A stretch of DNA of 64,000 nt from Gammaproteobacteria bacterium (GTDB taxonomy: Bacteria; Pseudomonadota; Gammaproteobacteria; Steroidobacterales; Steroidobacteraceae): the NCBI GenBank assembly GCA_025359565.1, contig JANYFY010000009.1, forward strand, positions 434,001 to 498,000, read 5' to 3'. The notes beneath the pieces are model-generated. The model worked only from the letters and a program-made list of their open reading frames with translations, was not told where the DNA came from and did not search any database. Position numbers and translations under genes: made by a program. This document shows positions 9,327 to 17,991 of this stretch, piece after piece; positions within the stretch are counted from its first letter, which is position 1, and every line of letters begins with the position of its first letter.

Positions 9327-10039
9327 TAATTTCCTTGGAAAACAAGTTCATGACCGCGCTTGAAATCCCGAATATGTTTCTCCATCCAAGTACGGGCCAG
9401 TTGCGTTTTTTTTAGTTTAATCGCGTTTACGATACGTTGTTGCGCTAACTGAATCCGCGCGCGTGCCTGTGGGACTTGATCAATTAATTCAAGCAACGCA
9501 GGAGCAAGCAGGGCGTTTAAGGGCGCTTGTGACAGCGCGATGACTTGATTACCACTGGCTTCGGCGACTGCTTTAAAAAAATTGACCACCGCCTGGACTG
9601 CGACTGGGGTATTTGCCGAATCCTGAATGAACTGTTCGCGTGCCGCGTTTAAAAGTGTTAAGTGCACACCAGTCCGCCGTGTCGCTGCATGTTCAGCCGC
9701 AGCCGGCTCAAGCGCCATCATGGCCTCCCATAGCTCGAGAAAAGTCACATCATGCAATGCCAGTGCGCGACTGACCCCTGAGCTAATGCGCTTAGATTGC
9801 GGTCGAGTGACTCGTAGGCGTTTTTCGCCGCGCGTACGACCTAATAATCCTTGAATCTCCAGTTCCCTAATGGCCTCGCGCACGGTCGAGCGGTTCACTC
9901 CAAATTGGCGCGCTAAATCGGACTCTGATGGTAGGGCGTCACCGGTACGCAAAGTACGACCCACAATCTTAAATTCAATCGCGTTCGCCACCTGCCGATA
10001 GGCGGGATCATCATCGAGCGGCTGGAATAAATCACTCAT
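9326..10039 (-). CDS. GntR-family transcriptional regulator, FadR/FCD type
   Basis: A 237-residue regulator. The winged helix is at residues about 12-78, with the classical GDALPSESDLARQFGVNR and STVREAIRELE segments. The all-helical C-terminal ligand domain (about 95-230) has the length and His/Asp spacing expected of FCD effector domains. It sits between isovaleryl-CoA dehydrogenase and the reductase, with TAATG overlaps at both ends, and faces the liuB/liuD genes. It is the obvious candidate local regulator, replacing the MerR-type LiuR found in many proteobacteria. The effector is probably an acyl-CoA or carboxylate (inference). Confidence 0.9.
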   Translation of the reverse strand: MSDLFQPLDDDPAYRQVANAIEFKIVGRTLRTGDALPSESDLARQFGVNRSTVREAIRELEIQGLLGRTRGEKRLRVTRPQSKRISSGVSRALALHDVTFLELWEAMMALEPAAAEHAATRRTGVHLTLLNAAREQFIQDSANTPVAVQAVVNFFKAVAEASGNQVIALSQAPLNALLAPALLELIDQVPQARARIQLAQQRIVNAIKLKKTQLARTWMEKHIRDFKRGHELVFQGN

Positions 10040-11208
10040 TAGCCTTCCCCGAATAACTCTCGACCGATGAGCATGCGGCGAATTTCCGACGTACCCGCGC
10101 CAATCTCATACAACTTAGCGTCTCTTAGCAATCGTCCGGTCGGATAGTCATTGATATAGCCGTTGCCACCCAAGAGTTGCAACGCATCAAGTGCGACACG
10201 AGTGGCTGCTTCCGCGCAAAATAATATACATGCTGCGGCGTCCTTGCGAGTGGCATGGTTACGATCGCAGGCGGCAGCGACCGTATAGGCGTAGCTGCGA
10301 CAGGCATTTAGCGAGGCGTACATATCGGCTAACTTTCCCTGCACTAATTCAAAAGTACCAATGGCCTGACCGAATTGACGTCGTTCCCGCACATAGGGAA
10401 CCGCAACATCAAGGGCCGCCGCCATAATCCCTAAAGGACCTCCCGATAAGACCACTCGCTCATAGTCCAAGCCGTGCATCAACACCTTGACGCCTTTATT
10501 TTCAGCTCCTAAAAGATTTTCGGCCGGAACTTCGCATTCATCGAATACCAGTTCACTTGTACTTGAGCCACGCATTCCAAGCTTGTCTAAAGACTGAGCG
10601 GCTTTGAAACCCTTAAATGTCTTTTCAACTATAAAGGCGCTAATGCCACGTGCGCCGGCCTCTGGTGTGGTCTTCGCATAGACCACTAATACATCCGCCT
10701 CTGGACCATTAGTGATCCACATCTTGCGTCCGTTGAGCGTGTAGTGATCGCCGTGCAACACAGCTTTTAGCTGCATGGACACCACATCCGAACCCGCGCC
10801 TGGCTCAGACATCGCTAAAGCCCCCACATGCTCACCGCTGATCAGTTTAGGTAAGTAGCGGGATTTTTGGTCTGCGCGAGCGTTCAAGGCAATTTGATTG
10901 ACGCACAGATTGGAGTGCGCTCCATAACTTAAGGCTACCGCCGCCGACGCACGCGAGATCTCCTCCATTGCAATGGTGTGAGCGAGATAGCCTAAACCAC
11001 TGCCGCCGAACTCATCGCTAACGGTAATGCCGAGTAAGCCTAACTGACCGAGTTCTGGCCACAAATCGCGTGGGAAATGATTGCTGCGGTCGATTTCCGC
11101 AGCCCGCGGTGCGATTTTCTCTTGCGCGAAGCGTCGCACTTGATCACGTACCGCCACAATTTCTTCACTATGACCAAAATCGAATTCACGATAAGCGGCA
11201 CCAGTCAT
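10039..11208 (-). CDS. liuA: Isovaleryl-CoA dehydrogenase
   Basis: A 389-residue FAD flavoenzyme converting isovaleryl-CoA to 3-methylcrotonyl-CoA in leucine degradation. Acyl-CoA dehydrogenase signatures are present: [24 protein letters not shown], and near the C-terminus [16 protein letters not shown]. The catalytic base is Glu250 in [15 protein letters not shown]. This helix position is diagnostic for isovaleryl-CoA dehydrogenase as opposed to short/medium-chain enzymes, where the base is later. The gene is divergent from both methylcrotonyl-CoA carboxylase subunits, which use its product. It is first in an operon with the GntR regulator. Confidence 0.95.
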   Translation of the reverse strand: MTGAAYREFDFGHSEEIVAVRDQVRRFAQEKIAPRAAEIDRSNHFPRDLWPELGQLGLLGITVSDEFGGSGLGYLAHTIAMEEISRASAAVALSYGAHSNLCVNQIALNARADQKSRYLPKLISGEHVGALAMSEPGAGSDVVSMQLKAVLHGDHYTLNGRKMWITNGPEADVLVVYAKTTPEAGARGISAFIVEKTFKGFKAAQSLDKLGMRGSSTSELVFDECEVPAENLLGAENKGVKVLMHGLDYERVVLSGGPLGIMAAALDVAVPYVRERRQFGQAIGTFELVQGKLADMYASLNACRSYAYTVAAACDRNHATRKDAAACILFCAEAATRVALDALQLLGGNGYINDYPTGRLLRDAKLYEIGAGTSEIRRMLIGRELFGEG

Positions 11209-11241
11209 TGTCTTTGAACCCTAAACTGTTGAATAATAGGA

Positions 11242-11252
11242 CTGTCCGACAA
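11242..11252. promoter_or_regulatory. Candidate GntR operator between liuA and liuB
   Basis: CTGTCCGACAA lies near the middle of the 83-bp divergent spacer. It contains the dyad TGTC-C-GACA and matches the FadR-subfamily consensus TNGTNNNACNA except at the first base. Its position between the two divergent leucine-catabolism transcripts suits control by the adjacent GntR protein. This is inference from consensus and position only. Confidence 0.4.
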
Positions 11253-11291
11253 TTGTGCCACTTCTGAATAGACGACGCTTGGATTTAGACT

Positions 11292-12890
11292 ATGGCGGTA
11301 ATCACCTCGAAAATAGATGCATCATCTGCGGAGTTCGCGCAAAATCGCGCTCGAATGCGTAGTTTGGTCGATGACCTACGCGGGCTTATCGGCCAAAATG
11401 CGTTAGGCGGACATGTGGCGGCACGGCTTAAACATCAGGCGGCAGGCAAGCTGTTGGTGCGGGAACGTGTCGAGGCTTTACTAGACCCCGGCTCTCCTTT
11501 TGTTGAACTTTCACCCTTAGCAGCCCAGGACGTTTACGACGAAGCGTTGCCTGGTGCTGGTTTGGTGACGGGAATCGGACGCGTTAGTGGCCGCCAATGC
11601 ATGGTAGTAGCGAATGATGCGACGGTGAAGGCCGGTACCTATTATCCGCTGACAGTTAAGAAGCATTTGCGAGCTCAAGAAATTGCCAGTGAAAATGCGC
11701 TTCCTTGTATTTACCTGGTGGAAAGTGGTGGAGCGTTTCTACCCAGACAAGACGAAGTATTCCCAGACCGCGACCATTTCGGACGCATTTTTTTTAATCA
11801 AGCGCGACTCTCAGCCGATGGCATCGCACAAATTGCGGTGGTCCATGGATCCTGTACCGCGGGCGGCGCCTACGTACCTGCGATGTCAGACCAATCTATT
11901 ATCGTGCGTGATCAAGGGCGGGTTTTTTTGGCAGGCCCGCCCTTGGTATATGCCGCCACCGGTGAGAAAATTGATGCTGAATCATTAGGCGGCGCCGACG
12001 TTCATTGTCGACAATCCGGAGTGATTGATTATTACGCCGAGAATGATCTACATGCACTTGCGTTGGCGCGGCGCGCCGTGGCGACGTTGCAACCCGGCCC
12101 TTGTATTACCACTGCAGGCGCACAACCGCTGTTAGATGAATCCGAAATTGACGGGATCATCCCGCAGAACTCCCGTAAGCCCTACGATGTGCGGGAAATT
12201 ATCGGGCGCATTGTGGATGGCTCTTGGTTCGATGAATTTAAGGCGTTATATGCTACGACCTTGGTTTGCGGATTTGCTCAGATTCACGGCAATCCCGTCG
12301 GTATTCTTGCGAATAATGGAATTCTGTTCTCCGAGAGCGCGTTGAAGGGGGCTCATTTTATTGAGCTATGTTGTCGCGAAGGCATTCCCTTGGTGTTTCT
12401 GCAAAACGTTTCAGGGTTCATGGTAGGTCCCGCCGCAGAGGCGGGCGGTATTGCGAAGGATGGCGCAAAGTTGGTGACCGCGGTAGCCTGTGCAGCGGTA
12501 GCAAAATATACCATTGTCATTGGTGGCAGTTTCGGCGCTGGAAACTACGCCATGTGCGGTCGCGCTTATGGGCCGCGATTTTTGTTTCAATGGCCCAATG
12601 CACGCACTTCCGTGATGGGGGGCGAGCAAGCTGCGAGTGTTTTAGCCACGATTAAGCGCGACACCCTGCAAAGCGCGGGACAGTCCTTTAGCCTACAAGA
12701 GGAAGAACAACTGAAGACACCCATCCGCGATCAATTTGAGCGTCAAGGACATCCCGTCTACGCATCGGCTCGTCTATGGGATGATGGGGTCATTGAGCCT
12801 AAGGATACGCGCCGCTTATTAGGTCTCGTATTGTCACTCGCCCGTACGCAATTGACGCCCAAAACACGCTTTGGCGTGTTTCGTATGTAA
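11292..12890 (+). CDS. liuB: Methylcrotonyl-CoA carboxylase, carboxyltransferase (beta) subunit
   Basis: A 532-residue carboxyltransferase that moves the carboxyl group from carboxybiotin to 3-methylcrotonyl-CoA. It has the two crotonase-like halves of the family. The N-terminal part includes [20 protein letters not shown] and [17 protein letters not shown], the latter typical of MCC rather than propionyl-CoA carboxylase. The C-terminal part includes [16 protein letters not shown] and [17 protein letters not shown]. It starts at ATG 11292 and is followed after 2 nt by the biotin carboxylase subunit. It acts directly downstream of isovaleryl-CoA dehydrogenase. Confidence 0.96.
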   Translation: MAVITSKIDASSAEFAQNRARMRSLVDDLRGLIGQNALGGHVAARLKHQAAGKLLVRERVEALLDPGSPFVELSPLAAQDVYDEALPGAGLVTGIGRVSGRQCMVVANDATVKAGTYYPLTVKKHLRAQEIASENALPCIYLVESGGAFLPRQDEVFPDRDHFGRIFFNQARLSADGIAQIAVVHGSCTAGGAYVPAMSDQSIIVRDQGRVFLAGPPLVYAATGEKIDAESLGGADVHCRQSGVIDYYAENDLHALALARRAVATLQPGPCITTAGAQPLLDESEIDGIIPQNSRKPYDVREIIGRIVDGSWFDEFKALYATTLVCGFAQIHGNPVGILANNGILFSESALKGAHFIELCCREGIPLVFLQNVSGFMVGPAAEAGGIAKDGAKLVTAVACAAVAKYTIVIGGSFGAGNYAMCGRAYGPRFLFQWPNARTSVMGGEQAASVLATIKRDTLQSAGQSFSLQEEEQLKTPIRDQFERQGHPVYASARLWDDGVIEPKDTRRLLGLVLSLARTQLTPKTRFGVFRM

Positions 12891-12892
12891 AA

Positions 12893-14938
12893 ATGCCTAC
12901 TCAGATCGGTGCCACTCCACCGTACGCGATTCGCCGTCTACTCATCGCCAATCGCGGTGAAATAGCCTGTCGTATTATGCTTACGGCCAATCGCTTAGGG
13001 GTTACTACTCTCGCGGTGTATTCTGAGGCAGATCAAAACGCACGGCATGTGCGCCTCGCAGATGAGGCGTACGCATTAGGGCCCGCGCCCGCCACGCAAA
13101 GTTATTTGAATATTGCAAAATTAGTAGCCCTTGCTGAGCGGGTAGGCGCGGACAGTATTCACCCTGGATATGGATTCCTGTCAGAAAACGCCGAATTCGC
13201 ACGAGCCTGCGGCAACGCTGGCATTATTTTTGTGGGTCCCCCCGCAGCTGCGATTGTGGCCATGGGATCTAAGAGCGATTCTAAGCGAGTGATGGAGGCG
13301 GTGGGCGTGCCCGTTGCACCGGGATATCACGGCGAAGAGCAATCCTTGGCGCGATTGCAAACGGAAGCTGACCGGATTGGTTATCCGCTGATCATTAAGG
13401 CGAGCGCCGGTGGCGGAGGCAAAGGGATGCAGGTAGTGCAGGCAACCCAAGACTTTGCAGCTGCTGTCGCCTCGGCGCAGCGCTTAGCGCGAACTTCGTT
13501 CGCTGACGATCGCCTATTGCTGGAACGCTTTTTTCCGCAGGCTCGGCATGTCGAGGTTCAAATATTTGCAGACTCGCTTGGGAATGTTGTGACGCTGTTT
13601 GATCGTGATTGTTCGATCCAGCGACGGCATCAGAAGATTATCGAAGAGGCACCGGCACCGGGTTTGCGTGCTGAGGTTCGTAGCAGTATGGCTAAAGCAG
13701 CAATTCTAGCGGCCCGCGCAGTTGACTATGTGGGCGCGGGAACTGTTGAGTTTCTGCTCGATACGGATCAACAGTTCTATTTCATGGAGATGAATACGCG
13801 ACTACAGGTTGAACATCCCGTTACGGAATTAATTACTGGGTTAGATTTGGTTGAATGGCAGTTGCGCGTAGCTCAAGGTGAACCTTTGCCAAAGGATCAA
13901 AAAGAGATTGTCCAAAGTGGTGTTGCTGTCGAGGCGCGAATTTACGCGGAAGATCCCGCCAACGGCTACCTTCCTAGCGTCGGGAAAATTTCACATTTGC
14001 AATGGCCCGAAGCGGACGCGACATTGCGTTTGGATGTAGGCGTTGATGCGGGCGATGAGGTAACGTCTTTCTATGATCCTTTGCTCGGAAAAATTGTTGC
14101 TTTCGGCGCCTCACGCAGCGCTGCAATCGCGCGCTTAAGAGGTGCAGTCGATGAAATAGAGGTCATCGGCATCGTTACTAACCGAGCGTTACTCGCGGCG
14201 GTATTGGCCGACGCGAATTTCTTAAATGCGGCAGTGGCTACCGATTTCCTAAGAGTGAGATCCCATTTGATTGTGGGCGACCCTGCGGCTACCGAGGAGG
14301 ACTTGATAGTCGCGGGTTTGTGGTATGCCAGCGCACACACTCAAGCATCTGCTCTATGGCACGATACCAGCGGCTGGCGCCTGGCAGCGCCGTCGACTAG
14401 CGTTTGGCGTTTTGCTGATCGTGCGGTTTCAATCGAGCGAACGAGCTTGGCCGCGGGCACGTCCAATCAGTATTTGGGATGTTGTGGATCACTGGAGGTT
14501 TCGATGCAATTGCTCGCGCGCAATGCTTCATCAATGCGAGTTGACTTTAGCGGTCGCATAGTTTCGATCAACCTACGCGAGCATGATCAAACATTACATA
14601 TTTTTCGAGGTCGAGATAGCGGGACAAGTCGCCACGTGAGGCTCCGACTCCTCCGGACCGATGACACATTACGGGCCAGTGCAGTCGTTGATGGGGGGTC
14701 CTTGGTCACACCTCTTCCAGGCACGGTTGTTGCTGTCCATGTGACCCTAGGAGAAATAGTTGTAAAAGGCGCCGCCTTGGTAACGCTTGAAGCTATGAAA
14801 ATGGAACATACCGTAACTGCACCCTTTGACGGTCGAGTGGCACAGTTGTTTTTTGTCGCAACTAATCGCGTGAACGCCGGCGAGGTCTTGTTGGCGCTCG
14901 AACCTTTAGGCGACCCGGGACTCGACCGGGTCTTTTAG
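12893..14938 (+). CDS. liuD: Methylcrotonyl-CoA carboxylase, biotin carboxylase/BCCP (alpha) subunit
   Basis: A 681-residue protein. The biotin carboxylase domain covers residues 15-460, with the ATP-grasp loop KASAGGGGKGMQVV, EEAPAPGL and the FMEMNTRLQVEHPVTE active-site segment. A linker follows, then a C-terminal biotinyl domain with the lysine acceptor in EAMKMEHTVTAPFDG. Together with LiuB it makes methylglutaconyl-CoA. The usual liuC (hydratase) and liuE (HMG-CoA lyase) are not in the cluster. Its last 33 bp overlap the 3' end of the convergent CheA-like gene, so both strands code there. Confidence 0.96.
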   Translation: MPTQIGATPPYAIRRLLIANRGEIACRIMLTANRLGVTTLAVYSEADQNARHVRLADEAYALGPAPATQSYLNIAKLVALAERVGADSIHPGYGFLSENAEFARACGNAGIIFVGPPAAAIVAMGSKSDSKRVMEAVGVPVAPGYHGEEQSLARLQTEADRIGYPLIIKASAGGGGKGMQVVQATQDFAAAVASAQRLARTSFADDRLLLERFFPQARHVEVQIFADSLGNVVTLFDRDCSIQRRHQKIIEEAPAPGLRAEVRSSMAKAAILAARAVDYVGAGTVEFLLDTDQQFYFMEMNTRLQVEHPVTELITGLDLVEWQLRVAQGEPLPKDQKEIVQSGVAVEARIYAEDPANGYLPSVGKISHLQWPEADATLRLDVGVDAGDEVTSFYDPLLGKIVAFGASRSAAIARLRGAVDEIEVIGIVTNRALLAAVLADANFLNAAVATDFLRVRSHLIVGDPAATEEDLIVAGLWYASAHTQASALWHDTSGWRLAAPSTSVWRFADRAVSIERTSLAAGTSNQYLGCCGSLEVSMQLLARNASSMRVDFSGRIVSINLREHDQTLHIFRGRDSGTSRHVRLRLLRTDDTLRASAVVDGGSLVTPLPGTVVAVHVTLGEIVVKGAALVTLEAMKMEHTVTAPFDGRVAQLFFVATNRVNAGEVLLALEPLGDPGLDRVF

Positions 14939-16420
14939 CAAAATGGCTCCGACCGGCGGCAGCGTTATCCTAAACCGAGTTTCTTGGCGCAAGCGACTGG
15001 CGAGTGCGATGCGTCCGTTCGCTTGGTGCACATAGCGTCGAACCAGGGACATGCCCGATCTGTTGGCTTTTCCAGCCGACTTTTTATCCGAACCGCTGAA
15101 ACCTTTCTGAAATATGAGCTTTAACGCCTGTCTATCACTTAACTCAGCGGCCGCGTCAGCGCTGATCAGTTCCTTGAGAACCGCAGTTTGCCGGATTTGC
15201 ACCGGGTCCAACCCGTTGCCGTCGTCGTGATATAAGAAATCGAAACCACCATCCGCACTTGCCTTAAACTCGATTCGTAGAGATCCTGGCTCCGGTTTTC
15301 CTGCGTGGCGTCGAGTTTCGGGCGATTCGACGCCGTGTTGCACTGAATTGCGAATCATTTGAATGGCGATATTTTTAATAGTGGATTGATATTGTTGCGG
15401 TACATCAGTCAAGCCCACGCATTGCAGCACAATAGTTTTTTGATGCTCGCGTGCCATATGCTCGGCCAGACCGATTAGCGTTTTTTCTAACCCACTCATG
15501 CTGCTCGCACGCGGAGCGTGCACAGCAGAGGTAGGAGGTACGCTTTGTGATTGATCTACATCTTCGCTAACGGCTTGGGTCAGAGTACGGACCAATGCAA
15601 ACTGAGTGAATAGCTCGTCCAATTTTACTGCTAACGGTAAGAAGTCATTGCCACTCAATGTGATGCGGCTGCGAAGCTCATGCAAAGCATCTTCGAAATT
15701 TTGCGCAGCGGCGTGCAATGCGGTAATTTTTAAAGCGGTTTCATCGCGTCTGATTCGATCTACTTCATCCAAGGTTTCTTGCAGTTTGCTGCGAAATGCG
15801 GCTTCCGAACGCGCCGGTTTCTTTAAAATTTGACCAATGCTTTTCATGGCGCTATCAGTACGAGTCAAAAATGCCGCAAAGCGCGTGCGGCCAATCTTCA
15901 GTAGGCGATGCAATACCTCGCCTTGAGTTTGACTCTGGCTGCGTAGATCATCCAGTTCACGCGTGGTTTGCACTTGTATCGTGATATTAGTAATTTGAAC
16001 TAACCAGGGCGTAGGTTGCGCTGCGAAGTTTGACGCATGAACTACAAGCTCGTAGTAGGCCGATTGCAGAGACCCGTTAGGATTGGCAAACCTTATTTCG
16101 ATATTCTTAAGTGGATTGATGTCAGCATCGATAGCCTGCGCGGCACGAAGATTAGCCATATGGCCGCGAACCTGATTCAGCGTCTTTGGCGTTACTAAGG
16201 GCGCAAGTAATTGCTCAAAAGTTAAATTTTGAAAATCATGGCGCCGAAACAGCGTAATCAGGGACGCTGAAAATTGTGGAAGAATGTTGCCTGCGGCGTC
16301 TAGGAATAAAAATCCGTGCACTGCATGCTGCAAAATACTTTGCGCGACGCTTGCATGGTTACTTAGCAGTGCCTGCTGAGCCCGTTTTTCCGCTTCGTAT
16401 GTCTTGCGCCCAATAAACAT
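14906..16420 (-). CDS. CheA-like histidine-kinase-type ATPase with PAS-like sensor
   Basis: A 504-residue cytoplasmic protein; no membrane segment is seen. Residues about 25-130 look like a PAS domain (HGFLFLDAAGNILPQFS). A helical segment (about 170-300) resembles a degenerate HPt region; ITALHAAAQNFEDALHEL contains a candidate phospho-His. The C-terminal GHKL ATPase (about 330-495) has a CheA-style N box, RNSVQHGVESPETRRHAGKP, a G1 box HDDGNGLDP, and a GMSLVRRYVHQANGRI end. No CheW/P5 regulatory domain is present, so it is not a chemotaxis CheA. It lies downstream of a Ser/Thr kinase on the same strand (123-nt gap), suggesting a shared signalling unit. Confidence 0.8.
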   Translation of the reverse strand: MFIGRKTYEAEKRAQQALLSNHASVAQSILQHAVHGFLFLDAAGNILPQFSASLITLFRRHDFQNLTFEQLLAPLVTPKTLNQVRGHMANLRAAQAIDADINPLKNIEIRFANPNGSLQSAYYELVVHASNFAAQPTPWLVQITNITIQVQTTRELDDLRSQSQTQGEVLHRLLKIGRTRFAAFLTRTDSAMKSIGQILKKPARSEAAFRSKLQETLDEVDRIRRDETALKITALHAAAQNFEDALHELRSRITLSGNDFLPLAVKLDELFTQFALVRTLTQAVSEDVDQSQSVPPTSAVHAPRASSMSGLEKTLIGLAEHMAREHQKTIVLQCVGLTDVPQQYQSTIKNIAIQMIRNSVQHGVESPETRRHAGKPEPGSLRIEFKASADGGFDFLYHDDGNGLDPVQIRQTAVLKELISADAAAELSDRQALKLIFQKGFSGSDKKSAGKANRSGMSLVRRYVHQANGRIALASRLRQETRFRITLPPVGAILLKDPVESRVA

Positions 16421-16543
16421 AAGACGAAGATTGCCGAATTTGGGGCAACTTTATCTAGACCGGCGTCACAGGTCCGATTGTATGAGGGTTCGCACCATCA
16501 GGCGTTTACATGCCGGTGTGACGTAGTGCACAAATTAGCGGCT

Positions 16544-17797
16544 TCAAGCCGCACCGGCAATCGGTAAATTCAAATCCGCAAGCAGTTCGTCTGCTGAATA
16601 ATAGCGCTCATGAGTTTGTTTTGCCATTAAGCGATCAATCAGAATTTGGTAGGTTTTAAGTTCCTCCGGTAGTTTGGGGATCGGCTCAGTGCTGTGTTGA
16701 GCCATAATAGCCATTGCAGTTCGACCGCCGTAAGGACGTTGTCCGGTCAGCATTTCAAAAAAGATGACTCCAAGGCTGTACAAATCGGTCCGCTGATCGA
16801 CCTTCTGAGCTTGCGATTGTTCAGGGCTTATATAATACGGAGAGCCAACCACCTGTCCGATCCCCGTGGTTTCAATGTTTTCCATTGAACGGCGTGCGAG
16901 GCCGAAATCGATGAGTACGGGCGAATTATCTTCGCGGAGCATTACGTTGGCGGGTTTTAAATCTCGGTGTAAGATTCCGAAAACGTGGATGACGCGCAGC
17001 GCTTCAGCGATAGCCCGCAAGTAATACAGGCTTTCCGCGCAGCTTATGGGGTTGCGCAATCGATCCCGCAGATCGCCACAGGGAAAATATTCCATGGCTA
17101 AGTACAGATGCTTTGGCAAAGTACCGAAGTCGTAAATTTCCGCGATGGCGCGATGGTCGATGCTCGAAATGATTTCGTATTCCCGTTGAAAGCGCTCGGC
17201 ATCGTCTTTTTCGCGCGAACTTAGGCCGCGATTCATGACTTTTAAAATCACATTACGTCGGAGCCGATCGCTCCGAGCCAAAAAAACGGCGGAAAAATTA
17301 CTAACGGCTATATCTTTTACAATTGAGTAACCCGGCACTCGTACTGAGTTCCCATCGGTCCCAAGGGCGACAGGCGAAGTGGTTACTTCCGTAACCGTCA
17401 CGTGTTTGCGCGCCTCATCGATAGACGTTAACAGCGTATCGCGCGAGATTTGCGCAATCGGTAAATAGTCGTTAGCACCGCTTTTAAGCGTCCGCACCGC
17501 ACAACCTTCGTCGCCATTGTGAGCAAGGACAATACAATAAACGTCAGGCTGGGCTTGGCGCACTTTAGTGATGTGGTGCAAAAAGCGCGCCGCCGCCGCC
17601 GTATACTCAAAATCGATGCTTAAAATGAGGGTTCCCAGCTCAGAGTTGCTCATCAAACGCTCCCAAGCGACCTCGCCGGGAGGTACACTACTGACTTCGG
17701 CGTCCGGCCAACGGCTGGTCACATGGTGCGACAACCACTGTAATCGTGTGGGGTCAGTGTTAACCACCAGTAGGATAGGACCGTGAGGTTCAGCCAT
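16544..17797 (-). CDS. Serine/threonine protein kinase with N-terminal receiver-like domain
   Basis: The start is chosen at ATG 17797 (417 residues), where the receiver-like fold begins; an in-frame GTG at 17875 would add 26 residues. Residues 5-130 are receiver-like, with Asp62 in LILSIDFEY at the phospho-acceptor position and a K in VRTLKSGANDYLP. The Hanks kinase domain (about 157-410) has Lys186 (VILKVM), His277-Arg-Asp (HRDLKPANVM), Asp297 (DFGLARR) and SPYYISPEQ. The glycine-rich loop is degenerate: VSNFSAVFLA stands where GxGxxG is expected. The fusion could link two-component input to Ser/Thr phosphorylation; the CheA-like gene downstream is the natural candidate partner (inference). 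Confidence 0.9.
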   Translation of the reverse strand: MAEPHGPILLVVNTDPTRLQWLSHHVTSRWPDAEVSSVPPGEVAWERLMSNSELGTLILSIDFEYTAAAARFLHHITKVRQAQPDVYCIVLAHNGDEGCAVRTLKSGANDYLPIAQISRDTLLTSIDEARKHVTVTEVTTSPVALGTDGNSVRVPGYSIVKDIAVSNFSAVFLARSDRLRRNVILKVMNRGLSSREKDDAERFQREYEIISSIDHRAIAEIYDFGTLPKHLYLAMEYFPCGDLRDRLRNPISCAESLYYLRAIAEALRVIHVFGILHRDLKPANVMLREDNSPVLIDFGLARRSMENIETTGIGQVVGSPYYISPEQSQAQKVDQRTDLYSLGVIFFEMLTGQRPYGGRTAMAIMAQHSTEPIPKLPEELKTYQILIDRLMAKQTHERYYSADELLADLNLPIAGAA

Positions 17798-17991
17798 GGG
17801 TTTTAAGGATAGGTCCAGAATAAAGAACGGGCAGCTTAAATGCGGTGGACGCCTTATGTCGTGTAAGGAATTCACAGTTCTTATGTTCAGCTGCAGTTTT
17901 TAGCGTTTTTTGCGTTGAATATGCAACCTAAAGCCCTATTTCACGGTCTTTAACCCTACGATTTGGCCATTTTTAGCGAGGTTTGACTTCA

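Noticed and set aside
11229-11260. Sigma-54 promoter in the liuA-liuB spacer (TGGCAC on the minus strand)
   Set aside because: The -12 element TTGC is missing at the required spacing.
14906-16420. Chemotaxis CheA
   Set aside because: There is no CheW-like P5 domain, no other che genes nearby, and the HPt region is degenerate.
16538-16552. GCGGCTT-C-AAGCCGC hairpin at the Ser/Thr kinase stop as terminator
   Set aside because: The stem is short, overlaps coding sequence, and has no T tract in either direction.
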